Source: an uncultured Rhodopila sp.
Lineage (GTDB): Bacteria; Pseudomonadota; Alphaproteobacteria; Acetobacterales; Acetobacteraceae
NCBI GenBank assembly: GCA_903851415.1
Contig: CAINOE010000019.1
Span: 124,001 to 188,000 of the forward strand
DNA: 64,000 nucleotides
Reading direction: 5' to 3'
Shown: positions 44,098 to 52,606 of the stretch, one piece after another
Layout of the letters: each line of letters begins with the position of its first letter
How positions within the stretch are numbered: position 1 is the stretch's first letter
Translations under genes and position numbers: made by a program
Notes under the pieces: model-generated
What the model was told of the DNA's origin: nothing
Databases searched by the model: none
The model's input: only the letters and a program-made list of their open reading frames with translations

Positions 44098-44424
44098 TCA
44101 CGGATTGGCATCGAAGATGTCGCGGGCGATGTTGGCGGCGGACATGGCAGAGGGCCAGCCGGCGTAGAACGCGACGTGGGTGATCATTTCGGAGATTTCC
44201 GTCTGTGTCAGGCCGTTGTCGAGGGCGCGCTGGAGGTGGCCTTTGAGCTGCTCCGGCCGGTAGGTGGCGGTGAGGACGGCGATGGTGATCAGGCTGCGGT
44301 CGCGTTTCGACAACTCAGGGCGTTCCCAGATGTCGCCGAACAGGACGTCGTCGGTGAGCTCGATCAGCTTGGGGACGGTGGCACGGACGCGGTCTCGGGG
44401 GGAGGGTGCGGGGGGTTGGGTCAT
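44098..44424 (-). CDS. Carboxymuconolactone decarboxylase family protein
   Basis: This 108-residue alpha-helical protein has the family stretch LSKRDRSLITIAVLTATYRP, followed by LKGHLQRALDNGLTQTEISE and HVAFYAGWPSAMSA. It lacks the Cys pair of AhpD, so it is probably a decarboxylase or thiol-independent relative. The start at 44424 follows GAGGAC. It may be involved in aromatic degradation, but no pathway genes are beside it. Confidence 0.87.
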   Translation of the reverse strand: MTQPPAPSPRDRVRATVPKLIELTDDVLFGDIWERPELSKRDRSLITIAVLTATYRPEQLKGHLQRALDNGLTQTEISEMITHVAFYAGWPSAMSAANIARDIFDANP

Positions 44425-44658
44425 TTTGGGTGTGTCCTCAGGTTGGGATTGGGCGGGGATTGGATACGATCGGGGTGGGGGAGTCCAATATTTACAGAGG
44501 CGGGACTTGAGGCGTTCAACGGCCACGTCTCCCAAACGCCACCGTTTTCGTGACCGGCGTTGACAGTGGGACGACTTGTTGGCTGCCTTTGATCTTGTCG
44601 CTCGGCGAGCTGTCATGGCGGTCGTAGCGGTGGCAAGCTGATGACGGCACGCGATACC

Positions 44659-44686
44659 TTGACTTTTTATCCGCATTCCACATAAT
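44659..44686 (+). promoter_or_regulatory. Sigma70-like promoter of the SIR2-NTPase gene
   Basis: TTGACT (44659-44664) and CATAAT (44681-44686) are separated by 16 bases and lie about 98 bases before ATG 44784. The GC-poor flank stands out in this genome. The remaining gap 44425-44783 contains no gene. Confidence 0.55.
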
Positions 44687-44783
44687 TCCGGATATGGCGA
44701 CTGACGTGGTGGGGATGCGGTATCCGAGTGGAAGTACTGGCCACATCAGGCGCTGGCTTATGACGCTAGATTAGGTGGTGAAA

Positions 44784-47237
44784 ATGCCGACTTCGAGTTT
44801 CGACCCGCTCCACGCTGCAATCAAGCATGCTCTCGACGGTTCAGGGTTGCTGTTCGTCGGAGCCGGCGTGTCTTTCCTGTTGACCAACGCCGCGAAACGC
44901 CCGCTGCCAAATGGGATTGCTCTGAACAAAGCATTCCATAACGCCTGTGGTATCGACTACCCGAATTATACATTGGACCGTATCTCAGGCCACTATCTTA
45001 GGAAATTTGGCTCAATCAAGTTATACGACTTTTTGTGCGAAGAACTCATTGTCCAAACTGTCGACCCGGAATTGCAAGAGCTTTATAGGCTTGACTGGCA
45101 GCGGATTTATACAACTAACTACGATAACGCTATTGAAATTTCCCGAAAAGGAATCAGCAATCCAGCGCCTCTTATACTTAATGATGCTCCGCGAAACATA
45201 GTTGGCGGAGCGACAATACATCTTAATGGCTCTATTAAGCGAGTTTCAGCCACTCGGATTTCAGACGATATTATCCTAACGGATGTCAGCTATGCATCGG
45301 ATAGGCTAGTGCACAGCCCTTGGGCGCATGCTTTTCGATCGGATCTTCGTACAGCAAAGTCAATCATTTTTGTTGGCTATAGTCTTGCGGACCTAGATAT
45401 TGCCAAAATCTTGATCGAAGATAGGTCGCTTAAGTCAAAAACTGTCTTTGTGATCGCACCCAACGCACCTGAGATCGATCGTGATGCGTTGGAGCACTAC
45501 GGCATGGTCTATGCGACCGGCGTCAAAGTCCTGTTTGAAAAGATCCGAGAGATCCGTGGATCGCACCGTAGAGCTGACAAAATTGAGACATTTTCGAGTC
45601 TCAAAGAGCTTACGCCGGATGCGGAGCATTCTTCCGCCAACGCCGTCCGCGTCCTATATGACCAACTCATATTTGGCCTAATGCCGCTATCCCAAATTCT
45701 AACCGCAACGCCAGTATTCGGTGATACAAAGTACCTCGTCAAGCGCGTTGCAGTAGACCAGGCCTTTGACCGGTTGCGGCTAGGCTCGATGCGAGACACC
45801 ATCATTACTGGAGAACTTGCCTGTGGCAAGACTTTTGGAGCGATCCAGTTGGGCGTCCGGTTGCGCGAAGAGGGATATCGGGTCTTCATCGCCACGGCCC
45901 TGAGGGATCTAGAAAGAGAACTCCAACAAATCTGCCGCATCGAGGGAAAGATCTGTATAATTTTCGATCAATACCGTACGTATCTGGACAACATAAAGAC
46001 TTACGCCGATCAGCGCCCGCTTACCCACTGTATGATTCTCACTGAGCGGCTAACGATTCACGAACTCCTAGGTGACGTAGCGATAGCGAGCGTCGGCGAA
46101 GGAACATGCCAAGTGACGGTTCTTGACCACTTGACACCGCCGGAGGCTGCCCATTTTGACGCTCTCATGAACTTCTTAGGATTGTGGGGAGAGTATGCCG
46201 GTCTTTCGAGCGCTCAACGTTTAAGGCGAATAGACATCAACTTAGGGAACTCACTCTACCGCCTTCTCTTGGAAGCGATAAAGTCGAAGAAGGTACAAGA
46301 TGATATCAGGGAGTTAATCGAACCGCTTAAGGGCGACGAGACAGCACTTCAGTTTTTTACAACGGCATTCATCTCTAATATTATCGGTGTTGATTTTTGG
46401 ATAAATGATTGGCAAGACTATTATGATATCAGAAATGTGCGAGAGGTAATCCGAAAATTCAGCGCCCACCTCAGGCATTTCATGCTTATTGATGCCGCTA
46501 GCATAAGAATGCGGACAGGCCTAATCAGCGCATATCTCCTACAACAATTTCTAGATAATGACCTTGTGCTTAAATGTCTTGTAAATATGTTTGCTCATTC
46601 TGTGAAAGTTGCTGAGGTCGACAAAGATTTTCGGCGGCTGTCCATCGAACTTGCAAAATATAGTACGATAGAGCCTCTCTTTAGAGATCCGCAAAAACTG
46701 GCCTTTCTGGTAAATTATTACGAGGAGATTAGAGAGTTTGGATCGACCAAAGACAGTGCCGACTACTGGTTGCAGTACGGCATCGCTTCCACTATATATG
46801 GGGACCTGGGTCGCGCGGAAACCGCCTTTAAAAACGCCTATTCCCGCGAAAGAAGCCACGCGTATCCCAATCTTACTCGAATCGACAACTACTTCTCGCG
46901 GTTTGAGATGCAGAAAGCGGTTCAAACAGGCGACAAAGAGGAGGCTTTCAGGCTCTTCAAAGCAGGCAGTGATCGGTTAGTCAAACAGATATTTCTTGAT
47001 AACAATCGACACTATCCGTTCAAAACTGGTCGAGCTTTTTCCGACATAGCTGCAAAACACTATGCGTCCTGGTCACCACAACAACAAAGTGCATTCGTAT
47101 CTATGGCTCGATCGATCCGCGAGAAAGCGCAGGCTTGGAAGAAATCGAATCGGGTCGGCAGTGCCGACGTGGAGATCCTCATCCGCGAAACAGGACAACT
47201 GCTTACACAAATAAGTACCAAGCATTCTCACTCCTAG
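44784..47237 (+). CDS. SIR2-P-loop NTPase fusion, putative antiphage effector
   Basis: This 817-residue protein has an N-terminal SIR2-like NADase domain: FVGAGVS (24-30), YTTNYD (catalytic Asn112), IHLNGS (His146) and IIFVGYSLADLD (about 194-205). A P-loop NTPase follows, with Walker A GELACGKT (343-350) and Walker B ICIIFDQY. The rest is helical and may be repeat-like near 640-740 (GDLGRAETAFKNAY). The layout fits SIR2-STAND defence proteins such as Avs5, in which a sensor triggers NAD depletion. The gene is clearly AT-richer than all its neighbours, which suggests transfer. ATG 44784 follows AGGTGG; GTG codons at 44775 and 44778 are alternatives. It appears to be a single-gene system. Confidence 0.82.
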   Translation: MPTSSFDPLHAAIKHALDGSGLLFVGAGVSFLLTNAAKRPLPNGIALNKAFHNACGIDYPNYTLDRISGHYLRKFGSIKLYDFLCEELIVQTVDPELQELYRLDWQRIYTTNYDNAIEISRKGISNPAPLILNDAPRNIVGGATIHLNGSIKRVSATRISDDIILTDVSYASDRLVHSPWAHAFRSDLRTAKSIIFVGYSLADLDIAKILIEDRSLKSKTVFVIAPNAPEIDRDALEHYGMVYATGVKVLFEKIREIRGSHRRADKIETFSSLKELTPDAEHSSANAVRVLYDQLIFGLMPLSQILTATPVFGDTKYLVKRVAVDQAFDRLRLGSMRDTIITGELACGKTFGAIQLGVRLREEGYRVFIATALRDLERELQQICRIEGKICIIFDQYRTYLDNIKTYADQRPLTHCMILTERLTIHELLGDVAIASVGEGTCQVTVLDHLTPPEAAHFDALMNFLGLWGEYAGLSSAQRLRRIDINLGNSLYRLLLEAIKSKKVQDDIRELIEPLKGDETALQFFTTAFISNIIGVDFWINDWQDYYDIRNVREVIRKFSAHLRHFMLIDAASIRMRTGLISAYLLQQFLDNDLVLKCLVNMFAHSVKVAEVDKDFRRLSIELAKYSTIEPLFRDPQKLAFLVNYYEEIREFGSTKDSADYWLQYGIASTIYGDLGRAETAFKNAYSRERSHAYPNLTRIDNYFSRFEMQKAVQTGDKEEAFRLFKAGSDRLVKQIFLDNNRHYPFKTGRAFSDIAAKHYASWSPQQQSAFVSMARSIREKAQAWKKSNRVGSADVEILIRETGQLLTQISTKHSHS

Positions 47238-47433
47238 GCGTCGCGATTGCTTGGGCGCTTGTGCGTCACTGTGGTTATGGCGGATAGAATGATCATCCCG
47301 CTTGTTGTCGCAACCTCGAAAACATTCGCTCTTGGAGAAAGAGGCAGAGCGGTATGACGGATGGCACAGAAACTCTGTTCGCGCTCCACCGCCTCAACCA
47401 GCCGGGCGTCACTTTTCTAGACCTATCCAGCCC

Positions 47434-47841
47434 TTACCCCCCAACCGCCTTCCGCGGCCGTCCTCCCTTCGCCCCATTCTCCCGTGCCGCCGCAGCCTTG
47501 GCTGGAGACGTCGCCTGCCCCGCCCGCCGGGCCATATACGCCTTCGTCCCGAACAGCCCGGCAAGCAGCCCCGGCACAGACAGATCGGCGTCGAGTGCCT
47601 CCCAGTGCAGCCCGTAGCCCGCCCCCAGCAGTTCCACCCCGGCAAGCTGATCGTCCGTCGCCGTCTCGAGTCCCTCCGCCAGGTGCGGCGGGAAGGCAAA
47701 AGTGCATCCATTCGTCAGGTCCACGATGATCCGGCGCAGCCGGCGATCATAGCGCACGGCCCGGGCGCGCGGCTCGTTGACGGCAGCCAGCCTCCCCCGT
47801 TCGGTCGCAGCGTCGATCTGTGCGTCAGTCAAATCAGCCAT
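47434..47841 (-). CDS. DUF2442 domain protein
   Basis: This 135-residue protein has the DUF2442 core: DRRLRRIIVDLTNGCTFAFP and ELLGAGYGLHWEALDADLSV. The tail (ENGAKGGRPRKAVGG) is basic and could bind DNA. It overlaps the DUF4160 gene by 8 bases, a conserved pairing often predicted as a toxin-antitoxin module, though the roles are not established. ATG 47841 is chosen because it follows GGTGGGAGGATATC. Confidence 0.85.
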   Translation of the reverse strand: MADLTDAQIDAATERGRLAAVNEPRARAVRYDRRLRRIIVDLTNGCTFAFPPHLAEGLETATDDQLAGVELLGAGYGLHWEALDADLSVPGLLAGLFGTKAYMARRAGQATSPAKAAAARENGAKGGRPRKAVGG

Positions 47842-48073
47842 GGATATCCTCCCACCTTGCGAGCAGAAAGTCTTGCTGCTCAACGACAACTTGCATGGCC
47901 CGGCGGACCTCGCCCCGGTCCATGCCCTCGGACCAAACCAACTCCGCGGTCCCGCCGGCACTCCGGAGATTGATCTTGGCCTGGCCATCACCGAAGACGT
48001 GCACATGGGCCGGTTGATGATCATCGGAAAAGATGATCACCCGCAAACCGCGGGCACGAAGAACGGTGACCAT
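47834..48073 (-). CDS. DUF4160 domain protein
   Basis: This 79-residue protein has the DUF4160 pattern: RVIIFSDDHQPAHVHVFGDG followed by AELVWSEGMDRGEVRRAMQV and VEQQDFLLARWEDIHG. The H-x-P-x-H-x-H motif could be catalytic or metal-binding. It precedes DUF2442 with an 8-base overlap and would be translated first. It is probably the toxin-like member of the pair, by inference only. Confidence 0.85.
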   Translation of the reverse strand: MVTVLRARGLRVIIFSDDHQPAHVHVFGDGQAKINLRSAGGTAELVWSEGMDRGEVRRAMQVVVEQQDFLLARWEDIHG

Positions 48074-48162
48074 TGACGCAGATAACCTATCGCGATGGGT
48101 TTTTCAAGGTCCTGGTTTGCCGGGCGCCCGCATGGAGACTATCGCAAGAACCTCATAGACCG

Positions 48163-48190
48163 GTGACAGACGCTGTAATCCCGATATAAT
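48163..48190 (+). promoter_or_regulatory. Promoter of the Xre/ParS-RES remnant
   Basis: GTGACA (48163-48168) and TATAAT (48185-48190) are 16 bases apart and lie 34 bases before the antitoxin GTG. Toxin-antitoxin promoters are usually autoregulated, but no clear operator was seen. Confidence 0.5.
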
Positions 48191-48223
48191 CACTATGTCC
48201 GGAGAAAAACCAGAGGCACGCCG

Positions 48224-48590
48224 GTGACCGCAGACGATACCTTTCTCAGCAACGTCTTCAGCACCGACGGCACGATCGAACCCGATCGCCTTGGCGCGGC
48301 ACTCCGCGTCACCAAGACCGAACTGGCCGCCGCATCCGGCCTCTCACGCGATGCCGTGTCCAAGACGCGGCGCCTGCAAGCCCCGGCCACGCAAACGCGC
48401 CTGCGAGAAGTTGCCGAGACCATCAACCGCATCCTGCCCCGGGCGGCTCCGTGCAACAGGCTTTGGTTTGGTACCGGTCTCAGCCGATCCCGGCGTTCGG
48501 CGACCAGACGGCGGAGGATCTGCTGCGGGCCGGGCGGTCGGACCACCTGAGACGCCACCTCGCCGGGATCGCCACCGGCGGATATGCGCG
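48224..48590 (+). pseudogene. Frameshifted Xre/MbcA/ParS-type antitoxin
   Basis: The first frame encodes the N-terminus (TFLSNVFSTDGTIEPDRLGA, LSRDAVSKTRRLQAPATQTR) up to INRILPR. The family continuation (VQQALVWYRSQPIPAFGDQT, AEDLLRAGR, IATGGYA) sits in another frame. A single missing G near 48441 (GGCGGCTCC where GGCGGGCTCC is expected) accounts for the switch. The normal stop after GGYA is also lost. It is the antitoxin of the RES toxin remnant next to it, now apparently inactive. Confidence 0.8.
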
Positions 48591-49093
48591 AGGCCGATCG
48601 GCTTCGTCTACCGGGCGCACAATCCGCGTTGGGCCTTCGCACCGGTCTCCGGCCTCGGCGCCGCCTCGACCGGGGGCCGCTTCAACCCCCCGGCATGCCG
48701 GCGCTCCACACCAGCCGGCGGTTGGAGACCGCGTGGCTCGAGGCGCAGCAGGGCTTTCCGTTCAAGGCGCTGCCGATGCCGCTGTGCGCGTATGAGATAG
48801 ACTGCGAGGCCCTCCTCGACCTGACCGGCCCGGGCATTCTGGCGGCGCATGCGATCACCCCGGGCGACCTCGCCTGCCGATGGAAGGACCTGGCCACGCG
48901 CGGGACCAGGCCGCCAACATGGCAGCTCGCCGAGCGTCTTGTCGCGAATGCCGCCCCTGAGTCCGAAAACACCCCGCCCCTGCCCCCGGCCAACGACGAA
49001 ACGCCATCCCCACTTCCGGACAGTATCGGAACAAGTATGCGTGACGCACCCGCGAACGAGAAACCTGAAGCCGAAACCGGCGCTCATTCGTAG
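48584..49093 (+). pseudogene. Frameshifted RES-domain toxin
   Basis: The RES N-terminus (IGFVYRAHNPRWAFAPVSG) reads in one frame, and PGMPALHTSRRLETAWLEAQ with CAYEIDCEALLDLT in another. A C6 tract near 48684, where C7 is expected, explains the second shift; a further shift lies near the start. The C-terminus (after about residue 125) is Pro/Glu-rich sequence unlike the family end. Intact RES toxins degrade NAD. This is a decayed Xre-RES locus. Confidence 0.8.
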
Positions 49094-49219
49094 TCACTCG
49101 CTGAAATACGCTTGTCGGACACCCGTCACTCTGACTAGAGTGACATTGCACGAAACCAGTCCTTGCGACTCGTTCGTTGTGCAATGCACTGCGCGCTCTG
49201 AAGAAGAGGGAACTGAAAC

Positions 49220-49423
49220 ATGTTGTTTGGTCTGCCCGCCTACATCGACTTCGCGATCCGCATGGCCTTCACTATAAGCCTGCTTTACGTCCTGTATGCC
49301 TGGCTGGATTATCTGTACAGAGGCAACAACCGCTACCCGAAACTTTTCGGGGCGCTCGATCGCTGGACGACCCTGCTGCTCAGCGCTCTATTGCTGCAGC
49401 CGTTTCGCCGCAAGCAGGACTAA
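49220..49423 (+). CDS. Small membrane protein, hypothetical
   Basis: This 67-residue protein (MLFGLPAYIDFAIRMAFTIS) has one clear membrane span (about 10-30) and a hydrophobic second segment (LLLSALLLQPF). GAGGGA lies eight bases before the ATG. A terminator lies about 70 bases past the stop, which supports a real gene. I do not recognise a family. Confidence 0.5.
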   Translation: MLFGLPAYIDFAIRMAFTISLLYVLYAWLDYLYRGNNRYPKLFGALDRWTTLLLSALLLQPFRRKQD

Positions 49424-49492
49424 ACCGCGGCTCCCTCACTCGGCGCTCGCGGATTGTATAGTCTGAAACAACGCGATCCTGGCGTGAGAACT

Positions 49493-49519
49493 AAAACGGG
49501 ACGCCAGGCGTCCCGTTTT
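49493..49519 (+). terminator. Bidirectional Rho-independent terminator
   Basis: AAAACGGGACGC and GCGTCCCGTTTT pair over twelve bases with a three-base loop and a T run on the plus strand. It follows the small membrane gene at 49220-49423. Confidence 0.75.
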
Positions 49520-49711
49520 TGATTCCATCCGTCCGCCGGCCAAAGATCGTCCACAACAATGTCCCGTCGGCGTGACGGCTGGCGACCTCATCATAGCAGA
49601 ACGCGCTAATGCCTCCCTGCCGTTGACACGACCGTGCAACCTCCCTGTTATGTGGTATGGTGCTCGCCCTCAAATCGGAAGGTTCGCGCCGGCCGTGGAT
49701 TGCAATACTCA

Positions 49712-49743
49712 CACAAAAGTTGCCCGGTGAACCACCGGGCAAC
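49712..49743 (-). terminator. Hairpin terminating tspO
   Basis: GTTGCCCGGTG and CACCGGGCAAC (49719-49743) form a perfect eleven-base stem with a three-base loop. On the minus strand it is followed by TTTTGTGT, about 70 bases past the tspO stop. The gap 49424-49811 holds these two hairpins and no gene. Confidence 0.65.
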
Positions 49744-49811
49744 CAAAGTGCCGCCAGACGGAAGAGGCGCCCCGCGAGCCCCGGCGCGCCCCCCGAACCC
49801 AAACGCTCACC

Positions 49812-50327
49812 TTACTGAGCCGACCGCGACTCCCACGCCGATGTGGCATTCATCCCGAACGGCGGATTGATCCGCACCACCGTCCGATTGAGATAAGCCG
49901 CGAATGAAACCCAGCACAGGTAAGGCACCAGCAACAAACTCGCGGTCTGCGATATCGGCCAGAGCACCGCCATCGGCGCCAGCACTGACAGCCACAGAAC
50001 CGGCACCTCCATCAGCGCCCAATCCGGACGCCGCAGCGTGAAGAAAAGCGGGCTCCAGACGATATTCGCCAATCCGTTCACCACGAACAGGCCGATGACC
50101 AGCAGGCGCATGTCCTCATTCGGAGCGTCCCGCAGCCCGAGATACAGCGACCATCCCGCAAGCGCGAAAATAACCGACCACGCCGGCCCGAACGCCCAAT
50201 CGGGCGGCTGCCAGGACGGCTTCTTCAACACCTCCCGGTACCAGGCTGTTCGGCTGTCGGTCAGGAACGCGCCCGCAGCCGCGACCACCACACCCCAGAC
50301 CACGGCGATAACAAGATATGTGTTCAC
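49812..50327 (-). CDS. tspO: TspO/MBR family protein
   Basis: This 171-residue inner- or outer-membrane protein has five spans and the TspO hallmarks WYREVLKKPSWQPPDWAFGP, WSVIFALAGWSLYL and LANIVWSPLFFTLRRPDWAL. In Rhodobacter (CrtK) it regulates photosynthesis genes by handling tetrapyrroles. Here it diverges from a bchO-like gene, which supports a pigment-related role. The acidic tail is variable. Confidence 0.92.
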   Translation of the reverse strand: MNTYLVIAVVWGVVVAAAGAFLTDSRTAWYREVLKKPSWQPPDWAFGPAWSVIFALAGWSLYLGLRDAPNEDMRLLVIGLFVVNGLANIVWSPLFFTLRRPDWALMEVPVLWLSVLAPMAVLWPISQTASLLLVPYLCWVSFAAYLNRTVVRINPPFGMNATSAWESRSAQ

Positions 50328-50567
50328 GCATCAACCTCCTCGATTCCTGCGACGATTGGTTAGCCGGCCGCCCCGATGCGTCTGGCGAGCCTGAAAGGGT
50401 GAAATTCCCTTTCGGACCCGACGACGCCCTCAACGACGTCTCTCCGGCGGTTCATCCCGAGGTGGGAAGCATTCATCGGCTGTTAACTGCGCCCTCGCGC
50501 CGGGTTGTTTCAAGAAAACTTGTACCCGGGCGCACCGTGTCTCGCCTGGAGCACGCGCCCGCCCGAA

Positions 50568-50586
50568 GTGTCAACAAATTTGACAC
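50568..50586. promoter_or_regulatory. PpsR/CrtJ-like palindrome upstream of bchO
   Basis: GTGTCAACAAATTTGACAC is a 7-5-7 palindrome with TGT and ACA 11 bases apart (PpsR/CrtJ consensus is TGT-N12-ACA). A weaker related site, TGTCAGATGAACTTGACC, lies at 50731-50748 with the exact N12 spacing but a final C. Both lie in the 554-base divergent region between tspO and bchO (50328-50881), which contains no gene. Confidence 0.4.
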
Positions 50587-50881
50587 GGCGCATGTCATGC
50601 CGGCCGAAGTATCGTTGCAATAGCTCACTGCGACCCGGCCAATATCAACGCCTTCCGCCCCTCCGTCATTTCTCTGGAATCCCGCCACGCCTCCCGCAAG
50701 GTCTTGATACCGACAATCGTTCGTGACACCTGTCAGATGAACTTGACCACGTAACGTTGATGCACCGCCCGCCGAACGGAAAGCATCGACACAGTGTTCG
50801 GACACTGCCGGCGGACTTCCCCCAAAGCAGCGAAGAGTCGCGGAGGCGTCAAAACCGGCATTTGCATAAGGACTATCGCCG

Positions 50882-51850
50882 ATGACGGCTGCCGTGACGC
50901 ATGCGCGGATCGCTATCCCTTCCTTTCAGCCGGGCAGTCCGGGACTTCGCCGGGCGGAAAACGGCCTCGACTGGTCCACTGATGGCGCAAACTGGCCGAA
51001 CCGCATCGCCAGCCGCTTCGTAAAGACCGCGGAACTGACATGGCACGTGCAGATCATGGGACAAGGGCCGATCCTGTTGCTGGTTCATGGCGCGGGCGGC
51101 TCCACCAGCAGCTGGCGCGATCTCATGCCGTGTTTGGCCAGAGATTTCACCGTCGTTGCGCCCGACCTGCACGGCCATGGCTTCACCGGCACGCCTGGCG
51201 CGTCCGGAATGACGGTCGACGCCATGGCCGCCGGCCTGGAAGCGCTGCTTCTGGCGCTTGCGGTCTCGCCGGCGGTCGCGGTGGGGCACTCGGCCGGCGC
51301 GGCTATTCTGGCGCGTCTGGTGCTCAGCGGACTGGTCGCGGCGCCGTCGGTCCTTGTGGCTCTGAATGGCGCGCTGCTGCCGATGCCGGCGCTGGCCGGC
51401 CATGTGTTCCGTTCGGTGGCGAGGCTGCTGGCGTCGGCGCCCGCCCTTTCCCGGCTGGTCAGCCGCCGGGTGCGCAGGCAGGACGTCGTCGCGAGACTGA
51501 TCGCCAATACCGGCAGCCGGCTGAACGACGCCGGCATCGCCGCCTATGCGCGCCTGATGGGCAATCCCGGCCACCTGCGCAGCATGCTGCTCATGCTCGC
51601 CAACTGGGACATGCGGGAAATCGGCCGCGAGCTGCCCGGGCTGCCATGCCGCCTCGTGTTGGTGGCGGCTGACTGCGACCGCGCGGTGCCGCCGCAAGCC
51701 GCTCGGCAAATGGCCGCGCGCGTGCCGGGCAGCGAGTTGATCGTGCACCACGGGTATGGGCATTTGTCGCACGAGGAAGCCCCCGAAGAGACGGCTGCCA
51801 TCATCCGCCGCGCGGCGCGCGAACGCCTGACCGAAGCCGCCGCTGCGTAG
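50882..51850 (+). CDS. bchO: BchO-like magnesium chelatase accessory hydrolase
   Basis: This 322-residue alpha/beta hydrolase begins with the BchO hallmark WPNRIASRFVKTAELTWHVQ followed by GPILLLVHGAGGSTSSWRDL. The nucleophile elbow is VGHSAGAAILA and the catalytic His is near HHGYGHLSHEE. BchO is found with magnesium chelatase genes of bacteriochlorophyll synthesis, and its reaction is not established. The bchI/bchD genes are not adjacent. AAGGA precedes ATG 50882. Assignment rests on sequence resemblance. Confidence 0.78.
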   Translation: MTAAVTHARIAIPSFQPGSPGLRRAENGLDWSTDGANWPNRIASRFVKTAELTWHVQIMGQGPILLLVHGAGGSTSSWRDLMPCLARDFTVVAPDLHGHGFTGTPGASGMTVDAMAAGLEALLLALAVSPAVAVGHSAGAAILARLVLSGLVAAPSVLVALNGALLPMPALAGHVFRSVARLLASAPALSRLVSRRVRRQDVVARLIANTGSRLNDAGIAAYARLMGNPGHLRSMLLMLANWDMREIGRELPGLPCRLVLVAADCDRAVPPQAARQMAARVPGSELIVHHGYGHLSHEEAPEETAAIIRRAARERLTEAAAA

Positions 51851-51975
51851 CCCGAACCGGATGCCTGGCGCGCTCCCCCGCCGGTTTCTTGCATCGCCGT
51901 CCCGGATCATGTACGTAAAGACAGCCGATCGGCCAAAGCGGCAGTCAAATCAGGTATCCGGGGGGAGACTATTCC

Positions 51976-52455
51976 ATGAGACTCAGCGTTCTGTTGGCGG
52001 TCGTCAGCCTGACCGGCACTCCGGCGTTCGCGCAGACCGGCGCCACGCCGGTCGATGGCGATTGGATCGGTAAAGGGTCATTCCAAATGGGCGGCGATAT
52101 CCTGGCTTGCACCGAGGTGAAGATGAAATTCGTCGGAACCCCGGCGGTTTTCGGCGTGCGGGACGCGTCGTTTGCCTGCGAAAGCTTCAACCAGGCATTC
52201 CCGATGAATGACGACTTCGAGGTCAGGCCCAATGACGACATCTACTACAAAGGCGCGAAGATCGGCGTTGTCACCGGCACAAGGCTGACCGTCCTGGTCC
52301 CTGGAAAAGACGAAGTCGGGACCGAATTTACACTCCGCCGTGAAGGCGATTTCCTTTATTATAATGAAGTCTCGCGCGCTCCCGGGCAACCGCCCGTCTT
52401 CGGCATGGTCGCCATCATGCACAAAGACCCAAACGCTGGTGCAGTGCAACATTAA
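51976..52455 (+). CDS. Secreted hypothetical protein
   Basis: This 159-residue protein has a signal peptide (MRLSVLLAVVSLTGTPAFAQ, cleavage after FAQ). The mature part appears beta-rich (WIGKGSFQMGGDILACTEVK) with two Cys that could form a disulfide. A GGGGGGAGA site precedes ATG 51976. It is conserved-looking but of unknown family. It sits between bchO and the carotenoid oxygenase on the same strand. Confidence 0.65.
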   Translation: MRLSVLLAVVSLTGTPAFAQTGATPVDGDWIGKGSFQMGGDILACTEVKMKFVGTPAVFGVRDASFACESFNQAFPMNDDFEVRPNDDIYYKGAKIGVVTGTRLTVLVPGKDEVGTEFTLRREGDFLYYNEVSRAPGQPPVFGMVAIMHKDPNAGAVQH

Positions 52456-52606
52456 ACAGTAACGAAAACCGGCGCATAGTTCACTCGTTGTTTAGGCTTC
52501 ACTTGCCGGAGCCACACCTTTCGGACGGACATTTCCGCATCACCTGAAAATCATGGCGCGCAAGGAACGGCAATGGCCGAACCCGCGTATCAGGGAGCCG
52601 AATGTC

